A stretch of 64,000 nt of DNA from CAG-877 sp045125935 (GTDB lineage Bacteria > Bacillota_I > Bacilli_A > RF39 > UBA660). Under the pieces are notes generated by a model, which was given only the letters and a program-made list of their open reading frames with translations, did no database searches and was not told the origin of the DNA. Position numbers and translations under genes: made by a program. This document shows, piece by piece, positions 17,932-27,400 of this stretch; position 1 is the stretch's first letter; each line of letters starts with the position of its first letter. The stretch is taken from contig JBGVNW010000002.1 of the NCBI GenBank assembly GCA_045125935.1, positions 16,670-80,669 on the forward strand. Direction: 5' to 3'.

Positions 17932-18682
17932 TTTATTTAATTTTAAAGAAATTTTTTCAAAAATTAATTATCAATTTAATAACAAAAAGTGTCTATTAAT
18001 TTTTTTGCTTTTATTTATTGGGGTATTACTTCCTACGCTATCTGGGAGTGAATCATACAACTTTTGGAGTAAACTTTATAATATATTAAATAATCCAGTT
18101 TATAATATGTTACTCTTTATATCAATTGGAATAAACATGATATATCTAATTGGAGAAATGATGAATAATTATATGATTATATTGAGGTGTGAAAATCTTA
18201 ACAAGATAATTAAAAAATTTATTAATGATGTAGTAATATTTACAATATATTTAATATTTGTTTCATTTATTATGGCAATAGCTGGATCAATTATATTTTC
18301 ATTTGGAGATATGAAAATGATTAATCATCCTATTTACAATATTCCTATGATTGTATATATAATGTTTTTTCTATTAAGAAGTATTATGATTGCTAGTATA
18401 GTAAATTCTATTATTTTTATTATATATATTGCTTTTAATAAAATTATAATCACAATTATAATTTTGATTAATAGTTCATATTTTTTGCTAAATGCTATTG
18501 ATTCTATTGCAATTGAGCATTTTTATAATATGCATCTATTATTCCATAATTATTATACATCTATAAATTACAGTTCATTTTTTCTAGAAATAATTATATC
18601 AGTATTAGAAATTTTATTCTTAATAATCATTGAAAAAGTATTGTTTAAAATAGTGACAAACAAAAAAAGGAATTTTATATGA
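17918..18682 (+). CDS. ABC transporter membrane protein
   Basis: About 254 residues with roughly six hydrophobic segments (CLLIFLLLFIGVLLPTL, VYNMLLFISIGINMIYLIG, DVVIFTIYLIFVSFIMAIAG, and others). It overlaps the ATPase gene; ATGs at 17903 and 17918 are possible, and 17918 gives better spacing from GATGG. Probably the permease or self-immunity partner of the ATPase. Extremely AT-rich coding like the rest of the cassette. Confidence 0.7.
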   Translation: MKKISLFNFKEIFSKINYQFNNKKCLLIFLLLFIGVLLPTLSGSESYNFWSKLYNILNNPVYNMLLFISIGINMIYLIGEMMNNYMIILRCENLNKIIKKFINDVVIFTIYLIFVSFIMAIAGSIIFSFGDMKMINHPIYNIPMIVYIMFFLLRSIMIASIVNSIIFIIYIAFNKIIITIIILINSSYFLLNAIDSIAIEHFYNMHLLFHNYYTSINYSSFFLEIIISVLEILFLIIIEKVLFKIVTNKKRNFI

Positions 18683-19314
18683 TTTTGCAAACTAATATAT
18701 TATTAAAAATTATAAAGAAAAATTACAAATGGTTTATAATTTTTTTGGCTATGATTGTTTTGAATTTGATTTTTTTGATGGTAAGACCAGAACAAGTAAA
18801 AATAACTGAAATGGATTTTTTTCCAATTATAGGATATCCAACATTAAATAACTCTTTTATATCAATATTATTATATGTTTATCAGTTTGTTTTTTTAATA
18901 TACATAGTATATATTTTTTTAAAAGATGATTTTGATTACTCATTCGAAAATATTATTTTACGAATCGATTCAAAAACATGGATTGCATATAAAACTATTA
19001 TTTTATTTTTATTTATTTTAATATTTAAAATTTTCCAATATTTTGTTGCATATATTTATTTTTATGATAAAATTAATTGCCATTGTGAATACTTGTTTTA
19101 CTCAATTTTATTATCATTATTAATTGTAACTTTTATAATTTTTAATTTTAATTTTTCCAAAAAATGTAATATTATATTATCAATAATTGAAGTTTTGATA
19201 TTTATAGTTATTTTTATACATTTTAATTTTGCTATTCCTATATTGATTATTATAGCAATAACTTTTTTTAATATTAATTATTTTAATTTTAAAAGAGCAT
19301 TTATTAAACTGTAG
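18679..19314 (+). CDS. ABC cassette membrane protein, 211 aa
   Basis: A 211-residue polytopic membrane protein, about six hydrophobic segments, with an ATGA overlap to the previous gene, so translationally coupled. One extracytoplasmic stretch (RPEQVKITEMDFFPIIGYPTLN) follows TM1. No family recognised; it belongs to the same transporter unit (three membrane proteins and one ATPase). Confidence 0.65.
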   Translation: MILQTNILLKIIKKNYKWFIIFLAMIVLNLIFLMVRPEQVKITEMDFFPIIGYPTLNNSFISILLYVYQFVFLIYIVYIFLKDDFDYSFENIILRIDSKTWIAYKTIILFLFILIFKIFQYFVAYIYFYDKINCHCEYLFYSILLSLLIVTFIIFNFNFSKKCNIILSIIEVLIFIVIFIHFNFAIPILIIIAITFFNINYFNFKRAFIKL

Positions 19315-19376
19315 ATAATAAGAAAATTATGAACAATATATAGTATTTTTTAACCAACTTTTTGACAAGTAGGTAA

Positions 19377-19489
19377 CACACTACGATATTGGCAGAGCCA
19401 ATAACTATGTGTGCCAAGGATAAACCCTTTGGAATCCCAATTGTGCACCAATACTACAAACTATTGTAAGTAGTAAAGGTGCTTTTTTT
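19377..19489 (+). ncRNA. Candidate structured RNA ending in a terminator
   Basis: Consecutive hairpins: CACAC/GTGTG enclosing a perfect 7-bp TATTGGC/GCCAATA stem with AGA loop (19377-19413); CCAAGG/CCTTTGG with a bulge (19414-19432); then GCACC...TACTAC/GTAGTA...GGTGC (19445-19482) and seven T. The density of stems in otherwise AT-rich DNA suggests a functional RNA, either the 3' end of the ABC mRNA or an independent transcript. No clear promoter was seen and the family is unknown. Confidence 0.45.
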
Positions 19490-19578
19490 ATTTCAGCATT
19501 TAGCTTCATAAAAAAATAAATAATACTATCGCCACTTTCATTGCTAAAGCAACAAAACTTGCCACGTATTATTTAATA

Positions 19579-19621
19579 AAAAAATAGCCATATACCCAAA
19601 AAGGGTATATGGTTATTTTTC
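19579..19621. terminator. Bidirectional terminator
   Basis: An 18-bp near-perfect stem (AATAGCCATATACCC / GGGTATATGGTTATT) with AAAAA loop and flanking A/T runs. It separates the ABC cassette (+) from the XRE regulator (-) and overlaps the latter's stop codon. Confidence 0.9.
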
Positions 19622-20122
19622 TTTTAAAATACTTTCGTATTTTCTTTCAATTTCAGATATAAATCTTTCAATTGAATCTGCTTTACTTAATAATTTTTCA
19701 TCTACATTAGATTGACTCTTTAAATATTCATGAATATCTTTAAAGTATTCTTCTATATCCATAGCAATATGTCTTTTTTGATCGATTATAAATTCAGCAT
19801 GTCTAATTTCTTCTTTAAACTCTCGAATTTTTTTATCATACATTTCATAACTTACTATTATTTCTTCTTCACCATATTTAATCGTTTCATCAGAGTATCC
19901 TGCAAGTTTAGCAGTTATACTAAATGGAACATCAAGATATTGTTCTATACCTTTTAAAACAATTATAGATGGTTTAACTCTTATACCACTTTCTATATTA
20001 TTAATCTCAGTATGACTAACATTAAGAAGAGTAGCTAATTTTCTTGCAGATAGTCCTTTTTCTTTACGAGCAGTTTTTACTAAATCTGCGATTGTTTCAT
20101 TAGTTTTTTTCTCTCTAAACAT
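19613..20122 (-). CDS. XRE family transcriptional regulator
   Basis: A ~169-residue regulator with an N-terminal helix-turn-helix of the Cro/CI type (VKTARKEKGLSARKLATLLNVSHTEINNIESG) and a helical C-terminal half that could dimerise. The frame opens with GTG at 20137, but GGAG in GTGGAGATG is best spaced for the ATG at 20122. It is divergent from the replication-like genes, and a palindrome at 20232-20248 in their shared intergenic region is its likely operator. Probably the element's control switch. Confidence 0.85.
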   Translation of the reverse strand: MFREKKTNETIADLVKTARKEKGLSARKLATLLNVSHTEINNIESGIRVKPSIIVLKGIEQYLDVPFSITAKLAGYSDETIKYGEEEIIVSYEMYDKKIREFKEEIRHAEFIIDQKRHIAMDIEEYFKDIHEYLKSQSNVDEKLLSKADSIERFISEIERKYESILKEK

Positions 20123-20194
20123 ACAATTCATCTCCACTAATAACTTAATTATATATGAAAAAAATAAAAAAGTAAATAAAAAACGGAAACTTAG

Positions 20195-20223
20195 TTGACA
20201 ATTTAATAATTACGATGTATTAT
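20195..20223 (+). promoter_or_regulatory. Promoter of the winged-helix genes
   Basis: Perfect -35 TTGACA (20195-20200), 17-base spacer, TATTAT (20218-20223). Confidence 0.75.
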
Positions 20224-20231
20224 TATGTTAA

Positions 20232-20248
20232 TGGAAACTAAATTTCCA
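20232..20248. promoter_or_regulatory. Candidate operator palindrome
   Basis: TGGAAA (20232-20237) and TTTCCA (20243-20248) around CTAAA, immediately downstream of the promoter. Another GGAAACT is at 20185-20191. This suits binding by the divergent XRE regulator. Confidence 0.5.
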
Positions 20249-20273
20249 AAAAGTAAGAAAGGAGGAATGCAAA

Positions 20274-20531
20274 ATAAAAGACATCTTTAGGACTGATGAC
20301 AATGTATGGAAAGACAAAAGGATTCCTAAAGAAGCTAAGTATATTTATAGTTATATATATTCAAAATGTTTTAACAGATATATAACTGATCTAAATATAG
20401 GAGAACTTCAACAAGTGATTAAAATAAAGAATAAAGGGTTGAAAAGAAATTTAGATATTCTAGAAAAACTAAAATATATAGTTTATAAAGAATATGCAAA
20501 TGGAATGTATGCAATTTCCATTAATAACTAA
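20274..20531 (+). CDS. Small winged-helix protein with non-AUG (ATA) start
   Basis: An 85-codon frame with no ATG, GTG or TTG. Its only plausible start is ATA at 20274, spaced 8 bases from a perfect AGGAGG. The product (beginning KDIFRTDDNVWKDKRI) has a winged-helix-like second half: LNIGELQQVIKIKNK then LDILEKLKYIVYKEY and NGMYAISIN. It resembles the second gene at 20731 in plan. Probably DNA-binding replication or copy control. The ATG 7 bases upstream gives only 7 codons. Confidence 0.55.
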   Translation: MKDIFRTDDNVWKDKRIPKEAKYIYSYIYSKCFNRYITDLNIGELQQVIKIKNKGLKRNLDILEKLKYIVYKEYANGMYAISINN

Positions 20532-20561
20532 AGAGTATTAAACAAATACATTAGTTATTAC

Positions 20562-20680
20562 AGGTACAGTAATATGAAAGGATTATGTTAGTACCTTTTC
20601 TATAAGATATAGAATAGATGATAATTTGAAGATATACATATTTCAAAGAACTAGAATATAAAAATTATATATGTATATCT
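20562..20680 (+). other. Two-hairpin region, candidate origin or attenuator
   Basis: AGGTAC (20562-20567) pairs with GTACCT (20591-20596), and a perfect 12-bp arm AGATATACATAT (20630-20641) pairs with ATATGTATATCT (20669-20680). It lies between the two winged-helix genes with no open frame. Such hairpins occur at replication or nicking origins of small mobile elements, but an attenuator is equally possible. Confidence 0.35.
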
Positions 20681-20730
20681 TTAAAGAAATCAGATTATAA
20701 GAAAAGTCCAAGTTATTAAAGGAGACTATT

Positions 20731-21255
20731 ATTCATATAAAAGGTGATTTTATTATAGTTCCTAGAATAATATTTAATGATAAGGATGTTTCTAAAACTG
20801 CATGTTTAGTTTTAGGCCTTATTATTTCTCTAACTTTAAAGAATAACTATTGTTATGCAAGTAATGAGTATTTAGCTAATTACTTAAATATTTCTGAAAG
20901 GACAATAACGGACTCGATATCAACACTTAAAAGATTAAAATATATAATAGTGAGGTATGAAAGAGGTAATAGGAAAATATATCTTAATCAGGAAAGGATA
21001 CCGATGAATAATGCTACACCAATAGAAGAAAATTGTGAAATTGATGTAGCAGAATCTTGCTACCATAATATAAATAATAAATATAAAAATAATTATATAT
21101 CTGATAAAATTGATAAAACAAAAAATCGAATAAAAAGAAAAGAATCTCTTCCTTATTGGTTTGAACATCCTGAATCAATTAAAAAGGTTGAAGCAACTAA
21201 GGAAGAACAAGAAGAAATGGAAAGATTATTAAATGAAATTGTAGAGGAGGATTGA
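20731..21255 (+). CDS. Helix-turn-helix replication-initiator-like protein with non-AUG start
   Basis: A frame open from 20701 to 21255 that lacks ATG before codon 92. GTG at 20950 would cut the DNA-binding domain in half. AAGGAG 6 bases before ATT at 20731 suggests initiation at ATT, giving 174 residues. The domain around residues 12-85 (VPRIIFND, ASNEYLANYLNISERTITDS, LKRLKYIIVRYERG) is the winged helix common in replication proteins of mobilizable elements. A charged C-terminal tail follows. GTG 20950 is the fallback start. Confidence 0.6.
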   Translation: MHIKGDFIIVPRIIFNDKDVSKTACLVLGLIISLTLKNNYCYASNEYLANYLNISERTITDSISTLKRLKYIIVRYERGNRKIYLNQERIPMNNATPIEENCEIDVAESCYHNINNKYKNNYISDKIDKTKNRIKRKESLPYWFEHPESIKKVEATKEEQEEMERLLNEIVEED

Positions 21256-21318
21256 TATATGACTAAATTAATGAAAGGATATTATTATTGATTGAATAAT
21301 AATAAGGGGGAATTTATA

Positions 21319-21459
21319 ATGACGGAGGTAAAGTATAATGTAACATATAAATTCAAAACAGATGTAGTTAAGACAATAGAAGAAAAGAAAGAAATATTTA
21401 ATAAAAAATTACTAAGTATAATATTACAAACTGAAAATAAAGATTTATTAGAAGCGTAA
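21319..21459 (+). CDS. Small protein, 46 aa
   Basis: A 46-codon frame with a strong AAGGGGG site (MTEVKYNVTYKFKTDV, then a lysine/glutamate helix). Small open frames of this kind often directly precede large serine recombinases in clostridial elements. No family assigned, although it could be a recombination directionality or regulatory peptide. Confidence 0.5.
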   Translation: MTEVKYNVTYKFKTDVVKTIEEKKEIFNKKLLSIILQTENKDLLEA

Positions 21460-21529
21460 TAATGTTATATATTATTAATAAACTTAATTTTAAGTGCGTT
21501 GTAGTTATTCTAAAATTGGAGGAATGGCT

Positions 21530-23128
21530 ATGATAGAAAAGGTAGGTGTATATTGTAGATTATCTGATGAAGATAGATTTAAATCAAATAAAAATGATGA
21601 TAGTGATTCTATAATAAATCAAAGAAGTATGTGTTTAAAATATGCTAATCAAAATAATTGGAATGTAGTGGATATTTATTCTGATGATGATTTCTCTGGT
21701 GCTGGAGTTGAAAGACCAGACTTTAATAGATTAATTAGAGATTGTGAATCTGGAAAAATTAATTTAGTGTTATGTAAAAGTCAATCAAGATTTTCTAGAG
21801 ATATGGAAGTAATTGAGAGATATCTCCATAATAAATTTATTGAATGGGGAGTTAGATTTGTAAGTATTATTGATAATGCTGATACAAATGATATATATAA
21901 TAAAAAATCAAGACAAATTAATGGATTGATGAATGAATGGTATTTAGATGATTTATCTACTAATATTAAAAAGACACTAAAGAATAGAAGAGAAGAAGGA
22001 TTATTTATGGGAAGCTTTGCTTTCTATGGATATGATAGAGACCCTAACGATAAACATAAATTAATAGTTGATCCAGTTGCTGCAGAAGTTGTTAAAAAAA
22101 TATTTAGTTTATATGCTAGTGGATTAGGTTATTATAAAATATGTGAATATTTAAATAATAATAAGATTCCACCTAGGTCTGTTTATAAGAAAATGAAAGG
22201 TAGTAATTTTGTATCTGGAAATTGTGATTTAAATACGGTAAGATGGAATCCTGATACAATTGCTCAAATGTTAAAAAATGAAGTATATATTGGTAATTTA
22301 GTTCAAGGAAAACAGACATCTTTAGGATATAAAGTTCATAAGAAGAAAAAAGTTGATAAAAAAGATTGGTGTAGAATAGAGAATACACATGAAGCAATTA
22401 TTGATAGAGAAACATGGAATAAAGTACAAGAAAGATTAGGAAAACACGAAGCACCTATAAAGACAGGAGAAATACATTATTTATCAAGAAAAGTATATTG
22501 TATGACTTGTGAAAAGGTGTTTATGAGGAATGTATATAGTGTTAAGGGAGAAGAAACTGGTAAAAGAGCATATATGCAATGCAAGGGTGCAAAAAAATAT
22601 CACACATGCGATAATAATAAAGCAATAAGACTTGATGAACTAGAACAAGTAATTATAAATGCTATAAATGATCTATTAGATAACTATTATGATGAAAATA
22701 ATTTACAAGATTTATATTCAAAAAATAATGTACAAGATACTACGACAAGTAAAATTAAAGTTATAGAAACTGAATTAAAAAATATTGAGAAGAAGATAAA
22801 CGAAAATCGAAGTTATTACAGAATATTATTTGAAGATAAGATTAAAGGTTTAGTTGATGAAAGTATGTTTAAAAGTATGTCAGAAGAATATATGAAAGAA
22901 ATAGAAAATATGACTAAAAGAAAAGAAATCTTATTAATTGAATTAAATGATTTAAAGGTTAAGAAAAATGATAAGAAAAAAGCAAATAAGATTTTAAAAA
23001 AATATAAACATATTGAATCATTAAATAAAGTAATAATAGATGAGTTTATCGATAAAATAATTATAGGAAATTATAATAAAGAAACAAAAACAAGAGATAT
23101 TGAAATAATGTGGAACTTAGAGTTCTAA
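21530..23128 (+). CDS. Large serine recombinase (site-specific integrase)
   Basis: A 533-residue resolvase/invertase-type integrase. The catalytic domain spans about 1-150, with VGVYCRLSDEDR and the nucleophile serine in DSIINQRSM; a recombinase domain follows, then a zinc ribbon (YCMTCEKVF and QCKGAKKYHTC, about residues 330-370) and a C-terminal coiled coil. It cuts attP/attB and joins them without replication. GGAGGA is 6 bases before the ATG at 21530. It sits at the right end, 70 bases from attR, and explains the GACATGGTGG target. Confidence 0.95.
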   Translation: MIEKVGVYCRLSDEDRFKSNKNDDSDSIINQRSMCLKYANQNNWNVVDIYSDDDFSGAGVERPDFNRLIRDCESGKINLVLCKSQSRFSRDMEVIERYLHNKFIEWGVRFVSIIDNADTNDIYNKKSRQINGLMNEWYLDDLSTNIKKTLKNRREEGLFMGSFAFYGYDRDPNDKHKLIVDPVAAEVVKKIFSLYASGLGYYKICEYLNNNKIPPRSVYKKMKGSNFVSGNCDLNTVRWNPDTIAQMLKNEVYIGNLVQGKQTSLGYKVHKKKKVDKKDWCRIENTHEAIIDRETWNKVQERLGKHEAPIKTGEIHYLSRKVYCMTCEKVFMRNVYSVKGEETGKRAYMQCKGAKKYHTCDNNKAIRLDELEQVIINAINDLLDNYYDENNLQDLYSKNNVQDTTTSKIKVIETELKNIEKKINENRSYYRILFEDKIKGLVDESMFKSMSEEYMKEIENMTKRKEILLIELNDLKVKKNDKKKANKILKKYKHIESLNKVIIDEFIDKIIIGNYNKETKTRDIEIMWNLEF

Positions 23129-23188
23129 AACACTTATAAAACTTGGACTAATCTTATTAATTAAGTATTTAAAAGTTGGGACAAACCG

Positions 23189-23746
23189 ATGCCACGACAT
23201 GGTGGTAGAGATCCAGGAACTTCATATAGTAATATTTTAGAAAAAGATTTAAACCTTCAAATATCTCTAAAGTTAGAAAAAGAATTATTAGAACAAGGTG
23301 CGACAGTCTATATGATTCGTCGTTCTGATATTGATTTATCATCCATTTATGATCCACAAAAAAAACGCGGAGATTTATATCGTAGACTTCTTCTAATTAA
23401 AGAAAATAAAAGTGACTTATATATATCAATTCACATTAATTGGTATACAAATAGTTACTACAAAGGAGCAGAAATATTATATAATTCAATAAATTCTAAT
23501 AACAAGCTTTTAGCAGAATCAATTATGCAAGAATTTAAAAAAGATCTTGGCAGCAATAGAGAAATTAGTACAACAGACCTATATATGTATAAAAATACTA
23601 CAACACCAGGAGTTTTGGTAGAATGTGGATATTTATCAAACTATGCAGAAAGAAATCTCTTAATTGATCCGACATATCAACAAAAAATATCTAAATCAAT
23701 TACTTCTGGAATTATAAATTATATTGAAAATACTAAACAAACTTGA
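23189..23746 (+). pseudogene. CwlD-like amidase, 3' fragment
   Basis: Carries the rest of the amidase_3 domain displaced by the element: HGGRDPGTSY, the metal Glu in ILEKDLNL, the metal His in SIHINWY and the catalytic Glu in VLVECGYLSN. An ATG at 23189 could in principle start a 185-residue product, but it lacks the signal peptide, the first His context and a good ribosome binding site. Continuous with 14150-14280 if the element is excised. Confidence 0.9.
23196..23205. repeat. attR core
   Basis: GACATGGTGG, identical to 14271-14280. The same 10 bases also occur at 36027-36036 in the paralogous LysM amidase gene. Confidence 0.8.
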
Positions 23747-23789
23747 TTATTTAAACCAATACTATGTATAATGAATGTGGTGAAGTAAA

Positions 23790-24278
23790 ATGGAAAGAAG
23801 AGATAAATCAAATTACTATTTAGATGTAGCAGAAACAATTTTAAATAGAAGTACATGTATTAGAAGGAATTTTGGAGCAGTAATAGTAAAAAATGATGAA
23901 ATTATTAGTACTGGATACAACGGTGCACCAAGAGGAAGAAAAAACTGTTTGGACTTAGATTTTTGTATGCGTGAAAAATTAGAAATACCTCGTGGAGAAA
24001 GATATGAACTATGTAGAAGTGTTCATGCTGAACAAAACGCTATTATTAGTGCTAGTAGAAAAGATTTACTAGGTTCAACATTATATTTAGTAGGAAAAGA
24101 ACATGAAAGTGGAGAATATATTAAAAATCCAGCTCCATGTATGTTCTGTAAACGTTTCATAATCAATGCAGGTATAAAAGAAATTGTTCTTAGAAACGAT
24201 AAAGATAACTATCAAGTTGTAGATGTAAATGAATATATAGAAAATGATGATTCTTTAGAAGGAAAATTTGGTTATTAG
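23790..24278 (+). CDS. dCMP deaminase family protein
   Basis: A 162-residue zinc-dependent deaminase of the ComEB/dCMP deaminase type, converting dCMP to dUMP for dTMP synthesis. Zinc ligands and catalytic Glu are in HAEQNAI and PCMFCKR; GYNGAPRGRKNC is the substrate-loop region. Cytoplasmic. A weak GGTGAAG site precedes the ATG. It is followed by a clear terminator. Confidence 0.92.
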   Translation: MERRDKSNYYLDVAETILNRSTCIRRNFGAVIVKNDEIISTGYNGAPRGRKNCLDLDFCMREKLEIPRGERYELCRSVHAEQNAIISASRKDLLGSTLYLVGKEHESGEYIKNPAPCMFCKRFIINAGIKEIVLRNDKDNYQVVDVNEYIENDDSLEGKFGY

Positions 24279-24286
24279 AATTTAGT

Positions 24287-24316
24287 AAAAATATCAAAAT
24301 AATTTGATATTTTTTT
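24287..24316 (+). terminator. Terminator of the dCMP deaminase gene
   Basis: AAATATCAAA/TTTGATATTT stem and T run. Confidence 0.8.
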
Positions 24317-24408
24317 ATTCTTTTGTTCTTCTTATATTTAAATATTGTAAAAGTAAGAAAAAAAAGATATAATTAATCTATAATAGAATAATAACGGGGT
24401 GATTTCTA

Positions 24409-27400
24409 GTGATAGTTAGGCTAATTAAAAAGACTAAAATATATAATTTTACACTACCAAATGAAATATCTGGAAATTACTGGATTACTGATAATGATTA
24501 TTTAGGAAATGTTAGAAATTTAATTAACGTTGAAGAGTATGAAGGACAATGGAAAATTAAAAGTGATTTTGAAACAAAAATCATGAGTGGTGAAAATGAG
24601 GTTGAATCTGCTATTTTAAAAGAATATAGTTTATATTTTTTAAAAATTAATACGGATAATGAATATGTTATTTTGTATTGTTCTCCAACACTTGATTATA
24701 GTATAAAACGTCTTCGTCTAAAAGGCGACTGTGAAATAATAATTGGAAATGATGTAAATGCGAATATAAATTATAACTATCCACTTGTATCAAAACAACA
24801 AGCTAAATTAATATATAGTTCTGGAAAATGGATTGTTCAAGATTTAAATAGTAGGTATGGTACATACGCTAATAATTTTGCGATAAGTACGGCAAACTTA
24901 GAGTATGGAGACATTATTTTTATTATGGGTTTAAAAATAATCTTGATGCAAAATGGAATTATAATTAACCAAATCGGTAACCTAGTTAATTATGATTCGA
25001 CTGTTTTTTCTGAAGAATATTCATTAATTCAAAGACAAACTGAAATGGATAATCCTGATGAAGAAACAATAGAATTTTATAAAGAAGATGATTACTTTTA
25101 TCGTGCCCCACGTTTTAAGACAAAAATTGAGCCAGTAAATATTAATATTGATAGTCCCCCAGGAAAAGTAGAAGAAGACAAAACTCCATTAATATATACT
25201 ATAGGACCAATGTTATCTATGGCAACTATGTCAGCTTCAACGGGAATAACTGCTATGAATAATGTTTTAGAGGGAAAAACAGATTTTAAAGATGTTGCCC
25301 CAACAATAATTTCGTCTTTAGTAATGTTATCAACAATGTTATTATGGCCAATGTTATCAAAAGCATATCAACGCAGACAGACTAAGAAAAGCGAAGTAGT
25401 ACGCCAAAAAAAATATTCAGAATATATAAAAGAAAAAAGAGTTCAAATTCAAACTGAAATGAAAACTCAACGTCAAATATTAATTGATAACTACTTACCG
25501 CTTCAAGAAACAAAAGAAATAATCTTTTCAAAGAAACGAAATTTATGGGAAAGAGAAATAGATCAAGCTGACTTTCTTGATTTAAGACTAGGAATAGGAA
25601 CAACAGAGTTGGAAGGAAATGTTAGTTTTCCACAAGAACATTTTTCTCTAACTAATGATAATTTGCTAGAAGAAGTATATAAACTTGGTGCAGAATCAAG
25701 AATGATTGAAAATGTACCAATTTCTTTATCTTTTGTTAATAATAATATTACAGCTATCATTGGTAATGCTGCTAATAAGCAACAATTCATAGATGGATTA
25801 ATTCTGCAAATGCTTACATATCATAGTTATGACGATTTAAAACTAGTAATTTTAACAAATCAAAAAAATGCTGCTAAATGGGAGTACTTAAAGGTTGCCC
25901 CCCATTGTTGGAATAATGATAAGAGTTTTAGATATTATGCTACTAACATTGATGAAGCAAAAGAAATATCTTTAAATTTAGAGCAAGAATTGCAAGCTAG
26001 AAAGTATAAAGATGTAAATGGAAACAGAGAATTAAATGATGCCGACTACAAAAGATATAGACCATATTATGTGTTAATAACAGATGACTATAAATTAATA
26101 AGAGAAATAGAAATTGTGAAAGACGTAGCGGATTTACCAATAAATGTTGGATTTAGTTTAGTTGTTATAAGTCCAAGATTGGTTAACATTCCAAATGAAT
26201 GTAAAACATTTATTAGTATCGGTGACAAAAAGTCAGGTGTATTTGAAAATGAACTTGTTTCTAACAAACAAAAGGAATTTATTGCAGATGTTGACCCAAC
26301 ATTAAATATGTATGAGTGCTGCAAATTTTTAGCAAATATTCCGATCGATATTGAAAAAGAACACCAAAGTTTGCCAAATAGTGTTACATTTCTTGAAATG
26401 TATAACGTTGGTATGGTTGAACAATTAAATATTTTAAGCCGTTGGAAAAATAGTGACCCAACAAAGTCGTTATCAACATCAATTGGCTATGATAAAACAA
26501 GAGAATTATTTAAACTAGATTTACATGAAAAAGCTCATGGTCCACATGGATTAATAGCCGGTATGACAGGATCTGGTAAATCAGAATTTATTATTTCTTA
26601 TATCTTATCAATGGCAATTAACTATCATCCATATGAAGTTTCATTTGTCTTAATTGACTACAAAGGTGGAGGTTTAACAGGAGCATTTGAAAATAAGGAA
26701 ACGGGAATGAAATTACCTCACTTGGCAGGAACAATTACGAACTTAGATACTGTTGAAATGAACCGTTCCCTTGCTTCAATTCAAAGTGAGTTGCGTAAAC
26801 GTCAAAGATTATTTAATGAAGCGCGTGACAAGTTAAATGAAAGTACAATTGATATATATAAATATCAGAGTCTTTTTAGAAAAGGTCTTGTTGAAAAACC
26901 GATTTCACACTTAATTATAATTAGTGATGAGTTCGCCGAATTAAAAGACCAACGTCCAGAATTCATGGATCAATTAATATCAACAGCACGTATCGGACGT
27001 TCCCTAGGTGTACACTTAATTCTAGCAACGCAAAAACCAGCCGGAGTAGTTAATGATCAAATTTGGTCAAATGCTAAATTCCGTGTTTGTTTAAAAGTAC
27101 AAGATAAATCAGATAGTATGGATATGATTAAATGTCCAGATGCAGCCTCTTTAAAGCAGGCAGGTAGATTCTATCTACAAGTTGGTTATAATGAATTGTT
27201 TGCTCAAGGACAAGCTGCTTGGGCTGGAGCTCAATATTATCCAACTGAAAAAAGAAAGAAAAAAGTAGATCAAAGTATAACTATAGTTGACAATACGGGT
27301 AATACTATCAAAAGTTTAGATAATAAACAAAATGAAATTCAAGTTGCTTCAAAAGGTGAAGAAGTTACAAGTATCATTAAATATATTGTAGAAGAAGCAA

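Larger units (their letters stand above)
14271..23205 (+). mobile_element. Integrative mobilizable element splitting an amidase gene
   Basis: Bounded by a 10-bp direct repeat GACATGGTGG (14271-14280 and 23196-23205), so about 8.9 kb from core to core. It contains a MobV relaxase, a bacteriocin-like ABC cassette, an XRE regulator, two winged-helix genes, a 46-aa protein and a large serine recombinase at the right end, next to attR, the usual layout. Joining the sequence outside the repeats restores one in-frame amidase gene. No conjugation machinery is present, so it would need a helper. Confidence 0.9.

Noticed and set aside
21259..21291. 10-codon ORF with AGGAGG before the 46-aa gene
   Set aside because: Too short to support as a gene; it may simply be a chance ATG near the previous stop.
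23189..23746. Functional short amidase
   Set aside because: It lacks signal peptide and the first active-site context and joins perfectly in frame to the fragment at 14150.
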